A stretch of DNA of 64,000 nt from Talpa occidentalis (GCF_014898055.3 NW_023605083.1:95567483-95631482); one strand, 5' to 3'; positions 12,267-24,311 are shown, counted from the stretch's first letter. Made by a program: numbers and translations. The notes: a model not told the origin generated them from the letters alone.

Positions 12267-12546
12267 TTTTTTTTTTTTTTTAAGATTTATTTATTTGTAC
12301 AAGAGTTGGCGTACAGGTAAGAGGTAGAGGAGGGTGAGAGGATCCACCAGAGACAGAGCGGGGAACAGAACAGGCAGACTGACGAAATACACTGATGAGG
12401 GGAGCAGCAGGTGTGACAGGAGAGGTCTGCTGCGCCATGTGGGTGGCCTGCCACGCCCTGGCCAGCCGGGAATCAAACCCATGCTGCAGAGGCTGAGGAC
12501 AGCTTCACAGTGCTGTGCTCAACCCAACGTGCCACCAGGGAGGCCC
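12267..12546 (-). mobile_element. SINE, intermediate type
   Basis: Starts with a 15-bp T run and AAGATTTATTTATT and ends AGGGAGGCC. The head (reverse) reads TTGGGTTGAGCACAGCACTG, between A and B. Confidence 0.92.
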
Positions 12547-12644
12547 CACTCCTGCCATTTCTGATGTCCATTTAGCTGTAATAGCTGATGATTCTCTCTG
12601 GAGCCAGAAAAGTATTTGTCTCTGTTCTCATCTTTGGAAAAGCA

Positions 12645-12775
12645 ATACAAAGAGGAGGAGGAGGAAAGAAAGGAAAAGGAGGGAGAGAAAGGTGGGAAGA
12701 GAGGGAGGAGGGTGCGAGGGGAAAGGAAAGAGAAGCAGGAAGATGGGGAGGAGAAGGGAGAGGAGAAAGAAGCCC
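12645..12775. repeat. Purine-only tract (GGA/GAA-rich)
   Basis: About 130 bases almost free of pyrimidines on the plus strand, followed directly by a C run. Several 60-126-codon frames in Glu/Lys/Arg/Gly arise only from this composition. Confidence 0.9.
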
Positions 12776-12791
12776 CCCCCCCCCCCCCCCC
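12775..12791. repeat. Poly(C) run
   Basis: An uninterrupted cytosine run of about 17 bases just after the purine tract. Long C/G homopolymers are rare in mammals and unstable. Confidence 0.9.
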
Positions 12792-12949
12792 GGAAGCTAG
12801 GGGTGGGAGGAAGATGCAAATTAAGCATTCAAACAAGAACTGCAAGTTTTGTTCAGGCTGAGCCCAAACAACACCTGACAGCTGTCTTTGCTTAGTGAAT
12901 AATTAACATGAGGTAACTAAACAAGACATTTATTAAGGAGAATTATGTA

Positions 12950-13213
12950 GGGCCTCCCTGGTGGCGCAAGGGGTTAAGATGCAACCTATGAAGCTATCAG
13001 CAGCCACCATAGCACGAGTTCTATCCCCGGCCAGGGAACCACCCACATGGCACAGCAGTCCTCTCCTGCCTCTCCTGCTGCTCCCCTTAGAAGTTTATTT
13101 CAGCCGCTCTGCCTATTCTGTTCCCCACTCTGTCTCTGATGAACCCTCTCATCCCCTGCACGTCTGGCTTGTACCCCAGTTCTTGTATGCATGAATAAAT
13201 TAAAAAAAAAAAA
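12950..13213 (+). mobile_element. SINE type A
   Basis: Perfect target duplication AGAATTATGTAG on both sides, full length, tail ATGAATAAATT then A-run. Confidence 0.94.
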
Positions 13214-13219
13214 GAATTA

Positions 13220-14085
13220 TGTAGTCATATCCCTTTTATGCTCTACCCTATTAAAATGTCTTGTGAGGAAAGAGCCGTTTGCAGACCACAGGACTCACCT
13301 GGGGAACCGGCAGGTTGGCAGGGACAGCTCTGGCTTCAACCAAACAAACATGTCAGCATCACGATTCTTCCACCTGAAAATTTCTATCGCCCTCTATGTA
13401 AGCAAACCTGAAGGATACCAGCGAACTGGAAACATGGAACAAGAACAAAAAGCCTCTTTGGTCTCAAGGGCAACAAAATAAAAAGGGCTTCTTTTGGGGG
13501 GCCATAAGAAAAGAATTACTCACTTTAAGCGCTCAAGCTGACATTTTCATGAGAAAACAAATTTGGACAATTTCATTACTGCTTGCAAATACCGAATGAC
13601 CTGGAGAGCTAAACAGCGTTTCCGCAGGCATCTCCCTCATCTCCAGTCTGCAGGTGTTACACACCCATGCCTTTCTCTCTTCCCTATATATCCCTAGGGG
13701 TGCCGGTAACATTCTTCCATTTATTTATTTGGGGTAATTTAGAGAGTGAGTATTGTGTCTATCTGCCATGTGTTTTTCCTCAACGTCAGTAGCAAAGTAG
13801 TTCTTACACTTACACTGTACCAAGGGCTATTAAGATGACGCTGCATGAACATTACAGAAAATAAGCCATTACTTCTATCTCAGAGCAGCTCCCCTTCCCA
13901 GAATGCCCAGGCTCCTTCTGGAGCCTCCCTACCTGCTGAACCTGATGCCCCTTCCCCTGTTCCCATCACCTGCTGCTGTTCTCTCAGATCTCTAAACTCA
14001 CTTTGTTGGATTTCGTCAAATCCCAGATCTCACCAAGGCTCAAATGCACCATTGTTTTAGATGATGCTGAAGAAATGAAACATAT
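13220..14085. other. Intergenic sequence without recognised gene
   Basis: Single-copy DNA. Open frames at 13191-13481 and 13845-14060 lack start context, domains or splice signals that I would trust. Confidence 0.5.
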
Positions 14086-14389
14086 GGGGCCTCCCCGGTG
14101 ATGCAGCAGTTGAGCGCTGGGTTGCGAAGCTGCCCTCAGCCTCTGCAGCGCTGGTTCGATCCCCGGCTGCTCCCCGGTCACGCGAGGAGGGCCCCACATG
14201 GCGCGCAGACCTCTCCTGCCGCCCGCTGCTCCCCTCAGCAGTGTGCTTCGGTCCTTCTGCCTGCTCTGCTCCCTGCTCTGGCTCTGGTGAATTCTCTCAC
14301 CCTCCCGCGCCTCTGACTGTACCCAGTGCTTGTATAAATCAATAAATAAATCTTAAAAAAGAAAAAACAAAAACAAAACATCTTAAAAA
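14086..14389 (+). mobile_element. SINE type B
   Basis: CpG-rich, hence young: GCCGCCCGCTGCTCCCC retained. Target duplication AGAAATGAAACATA on both sides. The tail has grown (AAAACAAAAACAAAAC). Confidence 0.94.
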
Positions 14390-14699
14390 GAAATGAAACA
14401 TACTGGCCATGAACTTTTGATACTGCACTTATCAAAAGAGTTGTATTAAGGCTTATCTAGATATAGGACTAAAAGAATAGGATTTCTTGCTCTTGTACTT
14501 ACATAAAAATAAAAATACACACAAAGTTAATTAATGATTTTTCAAATCCCTTCATATTGAGAGTCTGGCACGTTAAGTCTTGTTAACAGCATCCATGTCC
14601 TCTCACGGATTTCCATCTCCTCCAGGATACCAGCTGGTACCTGGAGCTCCGCTATGGTCTACAAGATTTTTTCCCAAGCCACAGTGAGGCATTATGCAA

Positions 14700-15072
14700 T
14701 TTTTTTTAAGATTTATTTTTATTGGGCTTCCCTGGTGGTGCAAGGGGTTAAGCACAGCACTGTGAAGCTATCCGCAGCCACTGTGGCACGAGATCGATCC
14801 CCGGACAGCCAGGGGATCTTTTAAAAAAGATTTATTTATCTATGCATACAAGAACTGGGGTATAGGCCAGAGGTGTGGGGGGTGAGAGGATTCACCGCAG
14901 ACAGAGTGGGGAGCAGAACAGACAGTTCTACTGAAACACACTGCTGAGTGGAGCAGCGGGTGAGGCAGGAGAGGTTTCTGCTGCACCATGTGGGGATCGA
15001 ACTCATGCTGCAGTGGCTGGCCATAGCTTGATAGTGCTGAGATTCTAACCCCTGCGCCACCAGGGAGGCCCC
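14700..15072 (-). mobile_element. SINE type A interrupted by a half-SINE
   Basis: GCATTATGCAATTTTT on the left and right (14690-14705 and from 15074) is the target duplication of the whole unit. The minus-strand SINE runs from the T run at 14700 to GGGAGGCC at 15072, but its tail is split by a plus-strand fragment. Confidence 0.88.
14724..14817 (+). mobile_element. SINE 5' half nested in another SINE
   Basis: GGGCTTCCCTGGTGGTGC through the B box (GATCGATCCCCGG) and then straight into GATCTTTTAAAAAAG. AAGATTTATTT lies on both sides, so the half element inserted as such. It has only the tRNA-like head. Confidence 0.8.
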
Positions 15073-15079
15073 GCATTAT

Positions 15080-15640
15080 GCAATTTTTGATGTAAGCACT
15101 TTCCAGGTCTCTCCAGAAGGTGTCAACAAAGGTTTTCAGATGACAACCAAGACTTATGCTCCATTGTCAAGCGGTCAAGTTGTCCAGTCACACCATCAAA
15201 ACAACAATGGGATTCTCAGCTGTGCAGGCAATGACAACTGGTCAGAATGGCCACTCAGGCAAAAATGATTGTGAGATGCCATCCATTCTAAGACTCACCC
15301 CAAATTCAGAAATATGAACACCTGAGGCAGGACAGAGAGAAGCTCTGCTGTGTTCTCTGGATATTCTCACCTTCCACTCAGTCAACTCGTCTTGCTATTC
15401 AGTCTGCAGCTCCAGGGGGATGGGTCCTCTCTAGCCACCTTCTTCCCTAGGTCTACATTGCACCCCTTCTGAGCTGTGTCTCAGGCTGTAATTACACATT
15501 TACAATTGTGGTTGTAAAGCAGCAGGAGGAATAAATCATATTCCCGAGTGAGAATTCCTGATGAAGTCTTCATGCAAATGTATAGTCCATTTGCAAGAAC
15601 GTTTTATTCTGGTATAGCAATAGACATAAATTTAAGTCAT
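15080..15640. other. Intergenic sequence without recognised content
   Basis: Single-copy DNA with no exon or repeat that I can name. Confidence 0.5.
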
Positions 15641-15644
15641 CTAT

Positions 15645-16120
15645 TCATTCAACAGATACTCTTGAGTCTTTAGTGAAGCATGCATTTGAGCAGAGGAAGG
15701 GGGAATGGAGATAGATAATAAGCAAAAATACGATATGTAACATGACATGATGTGACGTGATATATAAGAGGTGGTAATGAGTTATGTCAAAGGAGAGAAG
15801 CAGAAAGAGCATAAAGTTGAGAAAGAGCTTCTTTACATATGGCTTCGGCATGGCTTTGCTGAGTAATAACATTTGAACTGACACCTAAAGGAAGGAGGAA
15901 GGCCATAAAAGTGTGTGATTGCTGAACTTCCTCAGACAGGTAGGAGGCAAAGTTCTGAAAAAAGGATCTGGCATGTCAGAAGGGCAGCAAAGGGGCTAAT
16001 CAACAGGAGCATCGTGATCAGGGCAAAGAGTCGTCAGAGCCAAAGAGAGGGCCAGAGTCTATGCATGTGGGACCTTAAAAAACCACTGGGAAACACTTTG
16101 GACTGATTAAGCTGGGCAGA
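15645..16120 (-). mobile_element. L2 relic
   Basis: Landmarks in order on the plus strand: ATTCAACAGATACTCTTGAG, AATAACATTTGAACTGACACCT, TCTGGCATGTCAGAAGGGCAGC. These are the reverse strand of the L2 3' region. Confidence 0.65.
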
Positions 16121-17048
16121 CGTCCTGGCAGGTACTCCACTGCCCTTTACACCTGTCATGCTGATTTTCTCAGGGGCTTTAGGGTGACAAGATGTGAGTG
16201 AACTCCCACGCTCCTTCCTGCATCTGGTCATCACTCACTGGATCCCTACCTGCCTGAATTGCCTCCAGGTGGTATTTTTTGCTTTGAGATAGGATCTCAT
16301 GATAAACATTGAAGAAGGGAGACTTAAAGGGCATGATGATCACATGCAATCATTGAAGCCTCTTGGGAATTCAATATTCCCCTGGTCCTAGACGAAACTT
16401 CAAGAACGACAGATGCTCATTCTCATACCTGAGTGGGAAAAACAGCCCCGACATGATACTAAAGACCATGAGGACCTTGAGGATCACTACTGATGACTTA
16501 GAAACCCATCTGCCATCCATGTCTTAAAGCAAGCTTCTGTGAAGGCATCACATCAAGAAAAGGGATCTATTTCCAGCCCAGACTGCTTGAGAAGTCTGCT
16601 GTGCCTTTCAGATGTGGAGACCCGGGTAATATTTCCACAGAAAAGCCAAAAGCAGGGCTGCGGTGCAGGACAGTCCCAAGTGCAAGGTGAGGAGGGGAGA
16701 CTGGCCCTGGCTATGGAACCGACTGTCGTGCTTGCGCGCCGGCTTATGTGTTCTCTCAGTGTTCAAATGATTCTAAACAAACCCAAATTTATATTTCTAT
16801 ATTTAGCAGCCCCCAGTTTGATTCTGATCCTGTCTGGAGACTGCATGGCCTTCTGCCAATGATTAAATTAGTCTGTGGGATATCTATTTCCCTGAGCTAA
16901 CCAATGGTCATGTGATATTTTTAGCAACTGTAATATAATGTCAGTAGAATGGTGCATTTTTATGACTTTGTAGTCGCTAATGTAGTTGAAAAGTTGGGTC
17001 TCTTGTTAACCCCATAAATGACACAGACTCTTCGTAAGAGAGATACAG
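16121..17048. other. Intergenic sequence without recognised gene
   Basis: A 107-codon plus-strand frame at 16539-16862 has no domain and no conserved splice sites. Otherwise unassigned. Confidence 0.5.
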
Positions 17049-17297
17049 GGGGCCTCCCTGGTGGCATAGGGGTTAAAGTCTCAGTGTTATCAAGCTATCC
17101 CAGCCAGGGAGGTGACCCTCATGACACAGCAAACCTCTCCTGTCTGGCCCGCTGCTCCCCCAGCAGTGTATTTCAGTAGATCTGCCTGTTCTGCTCCCTA
17201 CTCTGTCTCATGTGAATCCTCTCACCATCCCTCTCTGCCCCACACCTCTGGCCTACACCGCAGCTCTTGCATGCATAAATAAATAAAATAAATCTTT
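17049..17297 (+). mobile_element. SINE type A, internally shortened
   Basis: The B box and adjoining bases are deleted (CAAGCTATCCCAGCCAGGG). The tail runs into a GA repeat. AGAGATACAGGG and AGAGATCCAGACAGGG flank it. Confidence 0.88.
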
Positions 17298-17499
17298 GAG
17301 AGAGAGAGAGATCCAGACAGGGCTCCTGATGGCAAACCCAGAGCAGTGCCTGCTAGGAGTCCCTCCCACCAAACACCAGACGCAAGCGTGTTGCCAGGAA
17401 AAGAAGAAAAGAGATAAAGAAGTTCAGAATGTGGGTGAGAGTCCTTTCCAAATAGCCATGTCCGTGTGCCCTGAACAGCCCATTTACTGCACAAACAGC

Positions 17500-17690
17500 C
17501 TCCTCACTACCTACCCGCTCCACCCTGTCCCTGACACACCCAGCACCTTCCTTCCTCTGCTCTCTTCACACAGTCTCTTCTGCTGGATGCTCTCTCCCCC
17601 TCGTGCAGCCAATACCACATGCTCCAAGGAACCTTCGCATGTCGTCCCAGGCAGGACTCGTTTATCTCTGTTCTTCACATTATTTCTGTA
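17500..17690 (+). mobile_element. L2 fragment
   Basis: TTCTGCTGGATGCTCTCTCCCCC...CCTTCGCATGTC has the pattern of the L2 region that encodes nothing but is often retained. Low identity. Confidence 0.45.
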
Positions 17691-17839
17691 AAGACAGGAA
17701 AATATCTTCTCTTAAAATGTTTACCAAAGTCATGCCAGGAAAGTCTGAGAAACTGACACAGCCGAGCAGACCCTAAGGAGACACAACGAGGAAATATAAT
17801 GAGGCCCTGGAATAGAAGGACATTAACTCAAAACTAAGG

Positions 17840-18030
17840 AGTGAATTATCTGAATGAAATAGCCATTTTAGCCACTTTTCAATATTGGTTCATTAATTAT
17901 AACAAAGTTTCCACATCAGCAAAAGGCATTATTAATAGAGGGAACTGGCTGAGCTGTATGGGAGCACACTGTTCTGTCTTTACAGATTTTCTGTAGATCT
18001 AAAAATGTTCTAAAATAAAAGGTTTATCTC
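17840..18030 (+). mobile_element. L1 3' tail (old)
   Basis: TTAATAGAGGGAACTGGCTG...TTCTGTAGATCTAAAAATGTTCTAAAATAAAAGG is the typical end of an ancient L1 3'UTR, followed by a CA repeat. Confidence 0.65.
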
Positions 18031-18066
18031 ACACACACACACACATATGCACAGCACACACACGCG
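18030..18066. repeat. (CA)n microsatellite
   Basis: Interrupted CACACA run at the 3' end of the L1 tail, with ATATGC and CGCG interruptions. Confidence 0.85.
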
Positions 18067-18254
18067 CACACCCCACTCACACAATGAACCTGCTTAACCA
18101 CTACTGAAGAACAGGAAGGACCTTCACAGGTAAACCTGCTGAAGATGAGCGAACAGGGCAGTCAGTAGAGCCTTGTAACAGTGGCTCCTGCCGGGGCACT
18201 CTCCTGACCGCTCTGATCTCAAGGCCAGATCTGCTCAAATTCATGAAAATGATG

Positions 18255-18717
18255 TTTTATTTTATTTCATTTATTTTTTTTAAACAATATTTTCTTCCTC
18301 CCACCCCCGCAAGTGTAGTCCCCATAGAGTTTCCTTCCCCAAGGCACCCGTGCACCAGCACCTCAGTCCCCTGTGCTCCTCCCTCCCTCCCTCTGTTCCC
18401 TCTCCCTCCTCCTCCCCTGCAGGATGTCTCTGATTTATGATTATCTGTTTTTGCTTTGTTGTGTTTTGTACTGTTGTTATTTTTTTACACTGATGTCTTA
18501 CTTGGTTCCCCTATATTCCTGCTGTAAGTGAAACCATCCGATATTTTTCTTTTTCCTTCTGGCTTATTTCACTGAGCATAATTCCTTCTAGCTCCCTCCA
18601 CGTTGCTTTGAATAGCATGAGTTTATCTTTTTTTTTGATTGCTGAGTAATATTCCATTGTGTGTATATGCCACATCTTCTTGATCCAGTCATCTATTTTT
18701 GGGCATTTGTGTTGGAA
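18255..18717 (-). mobile_element. L1 ORF2 3' end and 3'UTR
   Basis: On the minus strand 18511-18670 encodes MWHIHTMEYYSAIKKKD... and ...EISQKEKEKYRMVSL, the signature C-terminal end of L1 ORF2p. It is 5' truncated: only about 55 codons remain, with the 3'UTR and an A-rich tail at the left. Not autonomous. Confidence 0.92.
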
Positions 18718-18907
18718 AAACAGTATTTTAAACAGAAATGCAGACCTAAAGAGGTATGCAACTGTCTGAATGGTGCACAATATTACTTTAAAAAGAGAAT
18801 AGAATGTCATCTGAACCCCCTGCCCCAAATCATGCTAATGCTTTTGGAAAATATTAAGTTTATATCAATTAAATAGAATACATGCATCCTTTGACAAGGT
18901 AGTTTTT

Positions 18908-19225
18908 TTTATTATTATTATTTAACATAAAAACACAAAGACAAGCAAAAAAAGCAAAACATGCAATATTCCAAACTATAAATATATTAATCACATAAAC
19001 ACCTTGATTATAGATTTACACAAAAATGTGGTTTCTCCCAATGAAAGCGGTTCCATATAATCTCTTTACTCTTATATTTGCTGATTGAATATGGCTAATT
19101 TAATCTGATTCTTTCTCTTTTTTTTTTTGAACCAACTTTTGTACTGAATTTATTATTTTTTTAATTTTAATTTTATTTTTATATTCCCCATACAATTGCA
19201 ACCCCCTTATTTTGACCCCAATCCA
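18908..19225 (-). mobile_element. L1-type 5'-truncated insertion
   Basis: Begins with a T run (tail on minus strand) and is flanked by ACAAGGTAGTTTTT (18894-18907 and 19226-19239), a clean 14-bp target duplication. It splits an older plus-strand L1 relic (18720-18900 and from 19240). Confidence 0.75.
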
Positions 19226-19239
19226 ACAAGGTAGTTTTT

Positions 19240-19660
19240 ATGAAACTAACAGCAGCAATGTAGGAGCACAAAAGAGGCCCTGGGGTCTCTGCCAGGAAAA
19301 AAGGGGTGGACTGGGCAACAGCTGAGTGTCCATTGGCAGGAAATGGCCAGTGAAACTGGGCGCAGACACAGCACAAATACATTGTGGCTCTGTAGATGAA
19401 TGAGCCCTTTGAACTGCCAGGATGGTCCCCATGTCTTGTTAAGTGAGACCAGGATGAATAGGGAAGGGGAAGGGGTAGACTGCTTACTGGATATGGGGTT
19501 CCTACTATGATGAAAATGTTCTGGAATTTGATTGAGATCATGGCTGTACAATGTCGTGAAGGTCCTAAAAGCCACCAAAGGTATTAAAACCACTGAAAAT
19601 AGTCAAAACGACAGATTTTAAGTTATGTGTATTTTATCTTCATCCAAGAAACAATAACAA
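19240..19660 (+). mobile_element. Old L1 3' region
   Basis: GTGTCCATTGGCAGGAAATGG and, further on, AAACCACTGAAAATAG...TTTTATCTTCATCCAAG follow the order of L1 3'UTR landmarks. The part at 18720-18900 is the same relic before the insertion. Confidence 0.5.
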
Positions 19661-20139
19661 ATGAAGCCTCTGTGTGTATATTTCCAACGTGCTGCTCTAA
19701 GAACTCCTTGGTAAAAAGGTCATGATGAGGAGTGAGCAGTGGAGGAGGCATGAGCCCCCTCAGGCCTGCTGAGAATCCAGGTTTTTGTGGAAGGAAAGGG
19801 GTCTCTCAGGAGGAAAGACAGGAGCAGGACAGAGCATGGCGGGAGCAGAGAGGGTCTCTGGGCTGGGGCTGGGAAAGGAGATTAGGGAGGAATGTGTCTT
19901 ATGGGATTGTTTTAGAGAAATCTTTAGTGCAAAGAACGTAACCCCCACCATGATATCACAAACCCTTCGGAGAGCTTCAGACATGCTTATGAATGCTTAT
20001 GATGTATATCTGGTTTGTTTGGTGTTCTTGTGGCGTGAGGAAGATGAAGTTTAGTCAAAATAAAGCTGAAGTTGGGTGAGCCTGTGGGGAGCTGGGGCAG
20101 GTGTCAGTGGGTAAATCTTCTCTAAAAGCCATGTCCTTC

Positions 20140-20417
20140 GGGCCACCCTGGTGGAGCAGGGGTTAAGACGCAACCTATGAAGCCATCTGCAGCCACTGAA
20201 GCATGAATTCGATACCCGGCCAGGGAAGGGACCCACATGGCACAGCAGACCTCTCCCGTCTGGCCCACTGCTCCTCTCAGCAGTGTATTTCAGTAGATCT
20301 GCCTGTTCCGCTCCCCACTCTGTCTCTGGTGAGTCCTCTCACCCTCCCCCTGCCCAACACCTCTGGCCTATACCCCAGTTCTTGTATGCATAAATAAATA
20401 AATCTTTAAAAAAAAAA
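20140..20417 (+). mobile_element. SINE type A
   Basis: Head GGGCCACCCTGGTGGAGC, B box ATTCGATACCC, full tail. Near full length. Confidence 0.92.
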
Positions 20418-20439
20418 GAAGCTTCTTCCCTATTTTCTT

Positions 20440-20645
20440 CTAGTCTTATATTATCATAAGTATAGACTTATGTTTAAGTCTTTAATCCATTGGGGTTAAT
20501 TTTTGTGCATGGTCTAAAATAGGGGCTCAGTTTCATTTTTCTAATATGATAATGCCATTACCATTTGTTGACAACACTGTTGTTTTCCTATTGAGTATTT
20601 TTGGCTTAAGATGGATTTTTTTTTTCATTATTGCTAATTAAGAGT
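20440..20645 (-). mobile_element. L1 ORF2 fragment
   Basis: TTTAATCCATTGGGGTTAATTTTTGTGCATGG and ACCATTTGTTGACAACAC are the reverse strand of a common L1 ORF2 stretch. Confidence 0.8.
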
Positions 20646-20649
20646 TAAG

Positions 20650-21600
20650 TCCAAGTTTGCTGGTATCGATAGAATAAATGCTCATCCTCCCTCCCCACCT
20701 CCCCAAAAGGGACTTTAAAACCTCTGTCTAGTTTTCTCTCAATCACTCACCTTAGGAGACTTCTTTACCCAACTCTGTTTCCTATAGGAATCAGCACACA
20801 ACACCTAACACTTCTCTTCATCTAGTGTCAGAATCTGTGGGAATTGTATTCCCCATAAACCAGGGCTTGCGGATGAACTGGCACTGCACCAGCTCCGAAT
20901 CAACTGATCGCTTTCCAGGCCTGATTCCTCTACCCCTCTGGCTCCTGTGCACCATCCTAAGCTTCACTCTGCTCCCCTACTGCCCCGCCTCCCCCCAGAG
21001 GCTACAAAATGGCACAAATGAGCTGATCACACACTTGGCCTCACACCACCTGGAACAAGTTTAAAGTCAAGGTAATAGCCTCTGACTTCGCCTTAGCTCT
21101 GGACATTTTACTAAATTCTTTCATGGGCAGTATTAATTTAACCGCACAATAACCCTAGCAGGCAGAGGCAGGTTTTTATTGGCACCATGCTATGGGCGAT
21201 CAAACTTGAGGTCAGGAAAGTTGAAGATGCAGCAAGCAATGGGATTTCCACTCAGAATCTAAATCATAGTTTTTGTGAGTTAACTCAGCTCTTTAGGGAA
21301 TAAAATCTACCAACTGAAGCCAATGAGCTTGCTCATTCATTTAATCATTGGTCTGTTTGTTAATCTTCGTATTCCTCCCATCTGGCACACTGTTGATGAC
21401 ATAATAGTAAGCCTCACTAAATGTTTTGAAATTAATAGATGGCACATTTCCTTTCCTTAACAAGGAGCACTGAATGAATGAAGTTGGAATGATAAGCAGG
21501 TAGACAATCACAATACAGTGATGTAATTACAGTAATTCAATTAATATTTATTAAGTATTTACTATATGCTGGAACTGGGAAGAGACAGAGAAGCCATCGT
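20650..21600. other. Intergenic sequence; MIR-like scrap at 21120-21270
   Basis: CGCACAATAACCCTAGCAGG...GAAAGTTGAAGATGC resembles MIR on the minus strand. Nothing else recognised; the short frame at 20825-21064 has no domain. Confidence 0.45.
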
Positions 21601-21609
21601 AATGTGGAA

Positions 21610-21785
21610 TTTAAGTCCTCTGTGAGAATCTGACTACCTGGAGTTAAATCCCAGCTCTGCTATTTTTATCTTTGGGACAAGGGCAAGTTATTTGATGTTC
21701 AGAACTCAAGTTTCCTCCTCTGTAAAATGGAGTAATAAAACATACTTTACAGAATAATTTAAGGATTATATTAGTGAATATATGG
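21610..21785 (+). mobile_element. MIR
   Basis: Order of MIR landmarks: GAGTTAAATCCCAGCTCTGC, GGGCAAGTTATTTGATG, CCTCCTCTGTAAAATGGAG. Confidence 0.8.
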
Positions 21786-21801
21786 AAAGTTTCAGAATAG
21801 T

Positions 21802-22066
21802 GGGCCTCCCCGGTGGTGCAGCGGTTGAGCGCTGGGTTGCGAAGCTGCCCGCAGCCTCTGCAGTGCCGGTTCGATCCCCGCCGACCAGGGAGGGTCCCAC
21901 ATGGCACGCAGACCTCTCCTGCCACCCGCTGCTGCCCTCAGCAGTGTACTTCGGTCCTTCTGCCTGCTCTGCTCTCCGCACTGACTCTGGTGAACTCTCT
22001 CACCTTCCCACGCTTCTGACTGTACCCAGTGCTTGTATAAATAAATAAAAAAAAATCTTTAAAAAA
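21802..22066 (+). mobile_element. SINE type B
   Basis: GAAAGTTTCAGAATAGTG before and after is a long target duplication. CpG-rich (young). Confidence 0.94.
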
Positions 22067-22569
22067 GAAAGTTTCAGAATAGTGTTAGCTGATGATAATT
22101 ACTTAATAAATATTAGTTATCCCTACTAATAGTTATTTCTGTTAGGAAGTTGTGATATAAAAGGCAGAGTCTACAACTATAGGGAAACAGATTTTTAATT
22201 ACAAACTTAAAATCTCTGATTTTTAAAAGTAATCACAACCACTGACAGATGTATGTATACACATACACACAATAGATTTATTTTTTAAAAGTCATAAAAG
22301 ATATTTGATGGGGAGTTGAGAATCTTTAAACAAATGATACAAAACAAGCAGATATCCATAAACAAAAATAAAACAAATCAAAATACTACCTTGATCCTTA
22401 TCTCACACTATACATAAAACTGAATTTGCAATGGACCACATACCTAAATGTGTACAGTTAAGCTCAACTCATTACACTTCATCCCAAAATGCTCCCTCAT
22501 GTCCTTTTGCAATCAAAACCCTCTCCCTACCCTGTAGCTTTGACAGCCTGCTTCCACCTCCTTTCTTAT

Positions 22570-22995
22570 CACTCAAGGTTGGCTTTCTAAAAAGAGCCAT
22601 ATAAAATAGAACCACACAACATTTATCCTTCTGTGTCTGACTTCTTTGCTTATAATGCTTTTGAGATTGATCCATGTTCTTACACATATCTGCAGTGTGT
22701 TGATTTTTATTGCTGAGTGGTATTCTGCACTATGGATATACTATGACTATGAATCTATTCACATGTGACCATTCAGATTATTCATCATTTTTAGCTGTTA
22801 TAAATAAAACTACTGGAACATTTGAATACAGGTTCTTGCACAGAGATGCTTTTTTTTCCCCCAGGTAAACACCTGTGCAAAAGTAGGTGAATGTTTACAA
22901 GAAACTGCAGCACTGTCTTCCAAAGTGGCCGGTCACCCAGTTTGCATTTGGATCGTATAATTTTGCATTCCCACTGCTGCTTAGACAAGCTGGGA
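22570..22995 (-). mobile_element. L1 relic
   Basis: ATTTTTATTGCTGAGTGGTATTC, TTTTTAGCTGTTATAAATAAAACTACTGG, CTTCCAAAGTGGCCGG are reverse-strand L1 ORF2 and 3'UTR landmarks, well decayed. Confidence 0.75.
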
Positions 22996-23573
22996 GGCAG
23001 ATGAGGGAGTGGAGGGCCACTCAGCTAGCCTTGGACCTTCTGAGGAGATGTGCTTAGGGTGGCAGACCGAGACAAAGAGCAATATTTACTCCTCAGTAGA
23101 ACCTTAGGAAGATGGAGTCAGAACTGAAGTTCAGAGTAAATTAATACCCACCGTCCAAGCCCAGACCAAAGGCAGGGCCTCATGTTGGCAGAGTCTCAAA
23201 ATATCTTAAAGGCAAGGGAAGACAATTCTCTTTCTCTCCAAGCTCACATTCTTAATCCATGTGCTCACCCTTTGGCATATAGAATTGCAAATATTTAGGA
23301 AACAAGAGGATGGGGCCTATTCTATATACAGACCAAGTGCCCTCCTTCTGAATTGTTTCCATTTCATGTGAGTATTTGATTCATATTTGCCTCATTTGTT
23401 TAAATTCATTAGACAGCGGCTGAAGTTCCAGTGAAATCCAATAGTTCTGTAAAATGTTAGAGGAAACACAAATAGCAATGGAGCATTCCATAGAAGTGTC
23501 TCCCTCAAGTTCTCTGCTGACCATGACGTGCAAAGACCTGGCATGTCCACAGCGCAGAACAAGAGAGCATCCT

Positions 23574-23865
23574 GGGGGCCTCCCTGGTGGCGCAAGGGGT
23601 TAAGACACAACCTATGAAGCTATTCACAGCCACTGCAGCATGAGTTCAATCCCTAGCCAGGGAGCTACCCACATGGCACAGCAGTCCTCTCCTAACTCGC
23701 CCGCTGCTCCCCTCAGCAGTGTATTTCACTCAGTCTTCCTGTTCTGTTCCCCACTCTGTCTCTGGTGAATCCTCTCACCACCACCACCCCCCCACACCTC
23801 TGGCCTGTACTCCAGTTCTTGTATACATGAATAAATAAATCTTTAAAAAATATTTAAAAAAAATA
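23574..23865 (+). mobile_element. SINE type A
   Basis: Target duplication GAGAGCATCCTG (before and at 23869-23880). The GC-rich step before the tail contains an expanded CCACCACCACC run. Confidence 0.93.
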
Positions 23866-24311
23866 AGAGAGAGCATCCTGCTTGGACAGGGCTGCAGGTG
23901 TGGATGGGGGATGGTGGGGAGGGCCGGCAGATCTGAATCCAGTTTGCTGGTATTCATGATGATGGATTACAGGGCCAGGATCAGCAGGAGCTGTAATGTC
24001 AGGGTTGAGACAGGCTGTCAGGATTTGGGATGGGGCTCTTCACACTATCTCCCAGGAGCTACACAACTCCCAGCAATGGGACATGAGGGGATCTGGGGCT
24101 TTCCCCTCAACCTAAGAAGCTCTGGTTTTCAGTATTTTATATATTCATATTTGCCCAAGAGTTGTTTTTTTTTTAAAAAATCACTTTCTTGGTAAAAACA
24201 ATTTGAAAATAGCTAGTAGTTCAGAGCTGGATTCCCAACATCAAGCCTCTACAGAAGCAGACAAGTAATATAAATGAGTGAAATTACTGAAAAGCATAAA
24301 AAGGGGAGAGG

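Noticed and set aside
12515..12895. Several 60-126-codon charged or Ser/Pro-rich frames
   Set aside because: Produced by the purine tract and its complement.
18282..18729. AAACAATATTTT / AAACAGTATTTT as target duplication of the L1 fragment
   Set aside because: The left copy lies inside the L1 tail side of the A-run, so the similarity is probably chance.
18511..18828. 105-codon minus-strand frame as a host gene
   Set aside because: MEYYSAIKK...EISQKEKEKYRM is the end of L1 ORF2p, so it is a truncated transposon.
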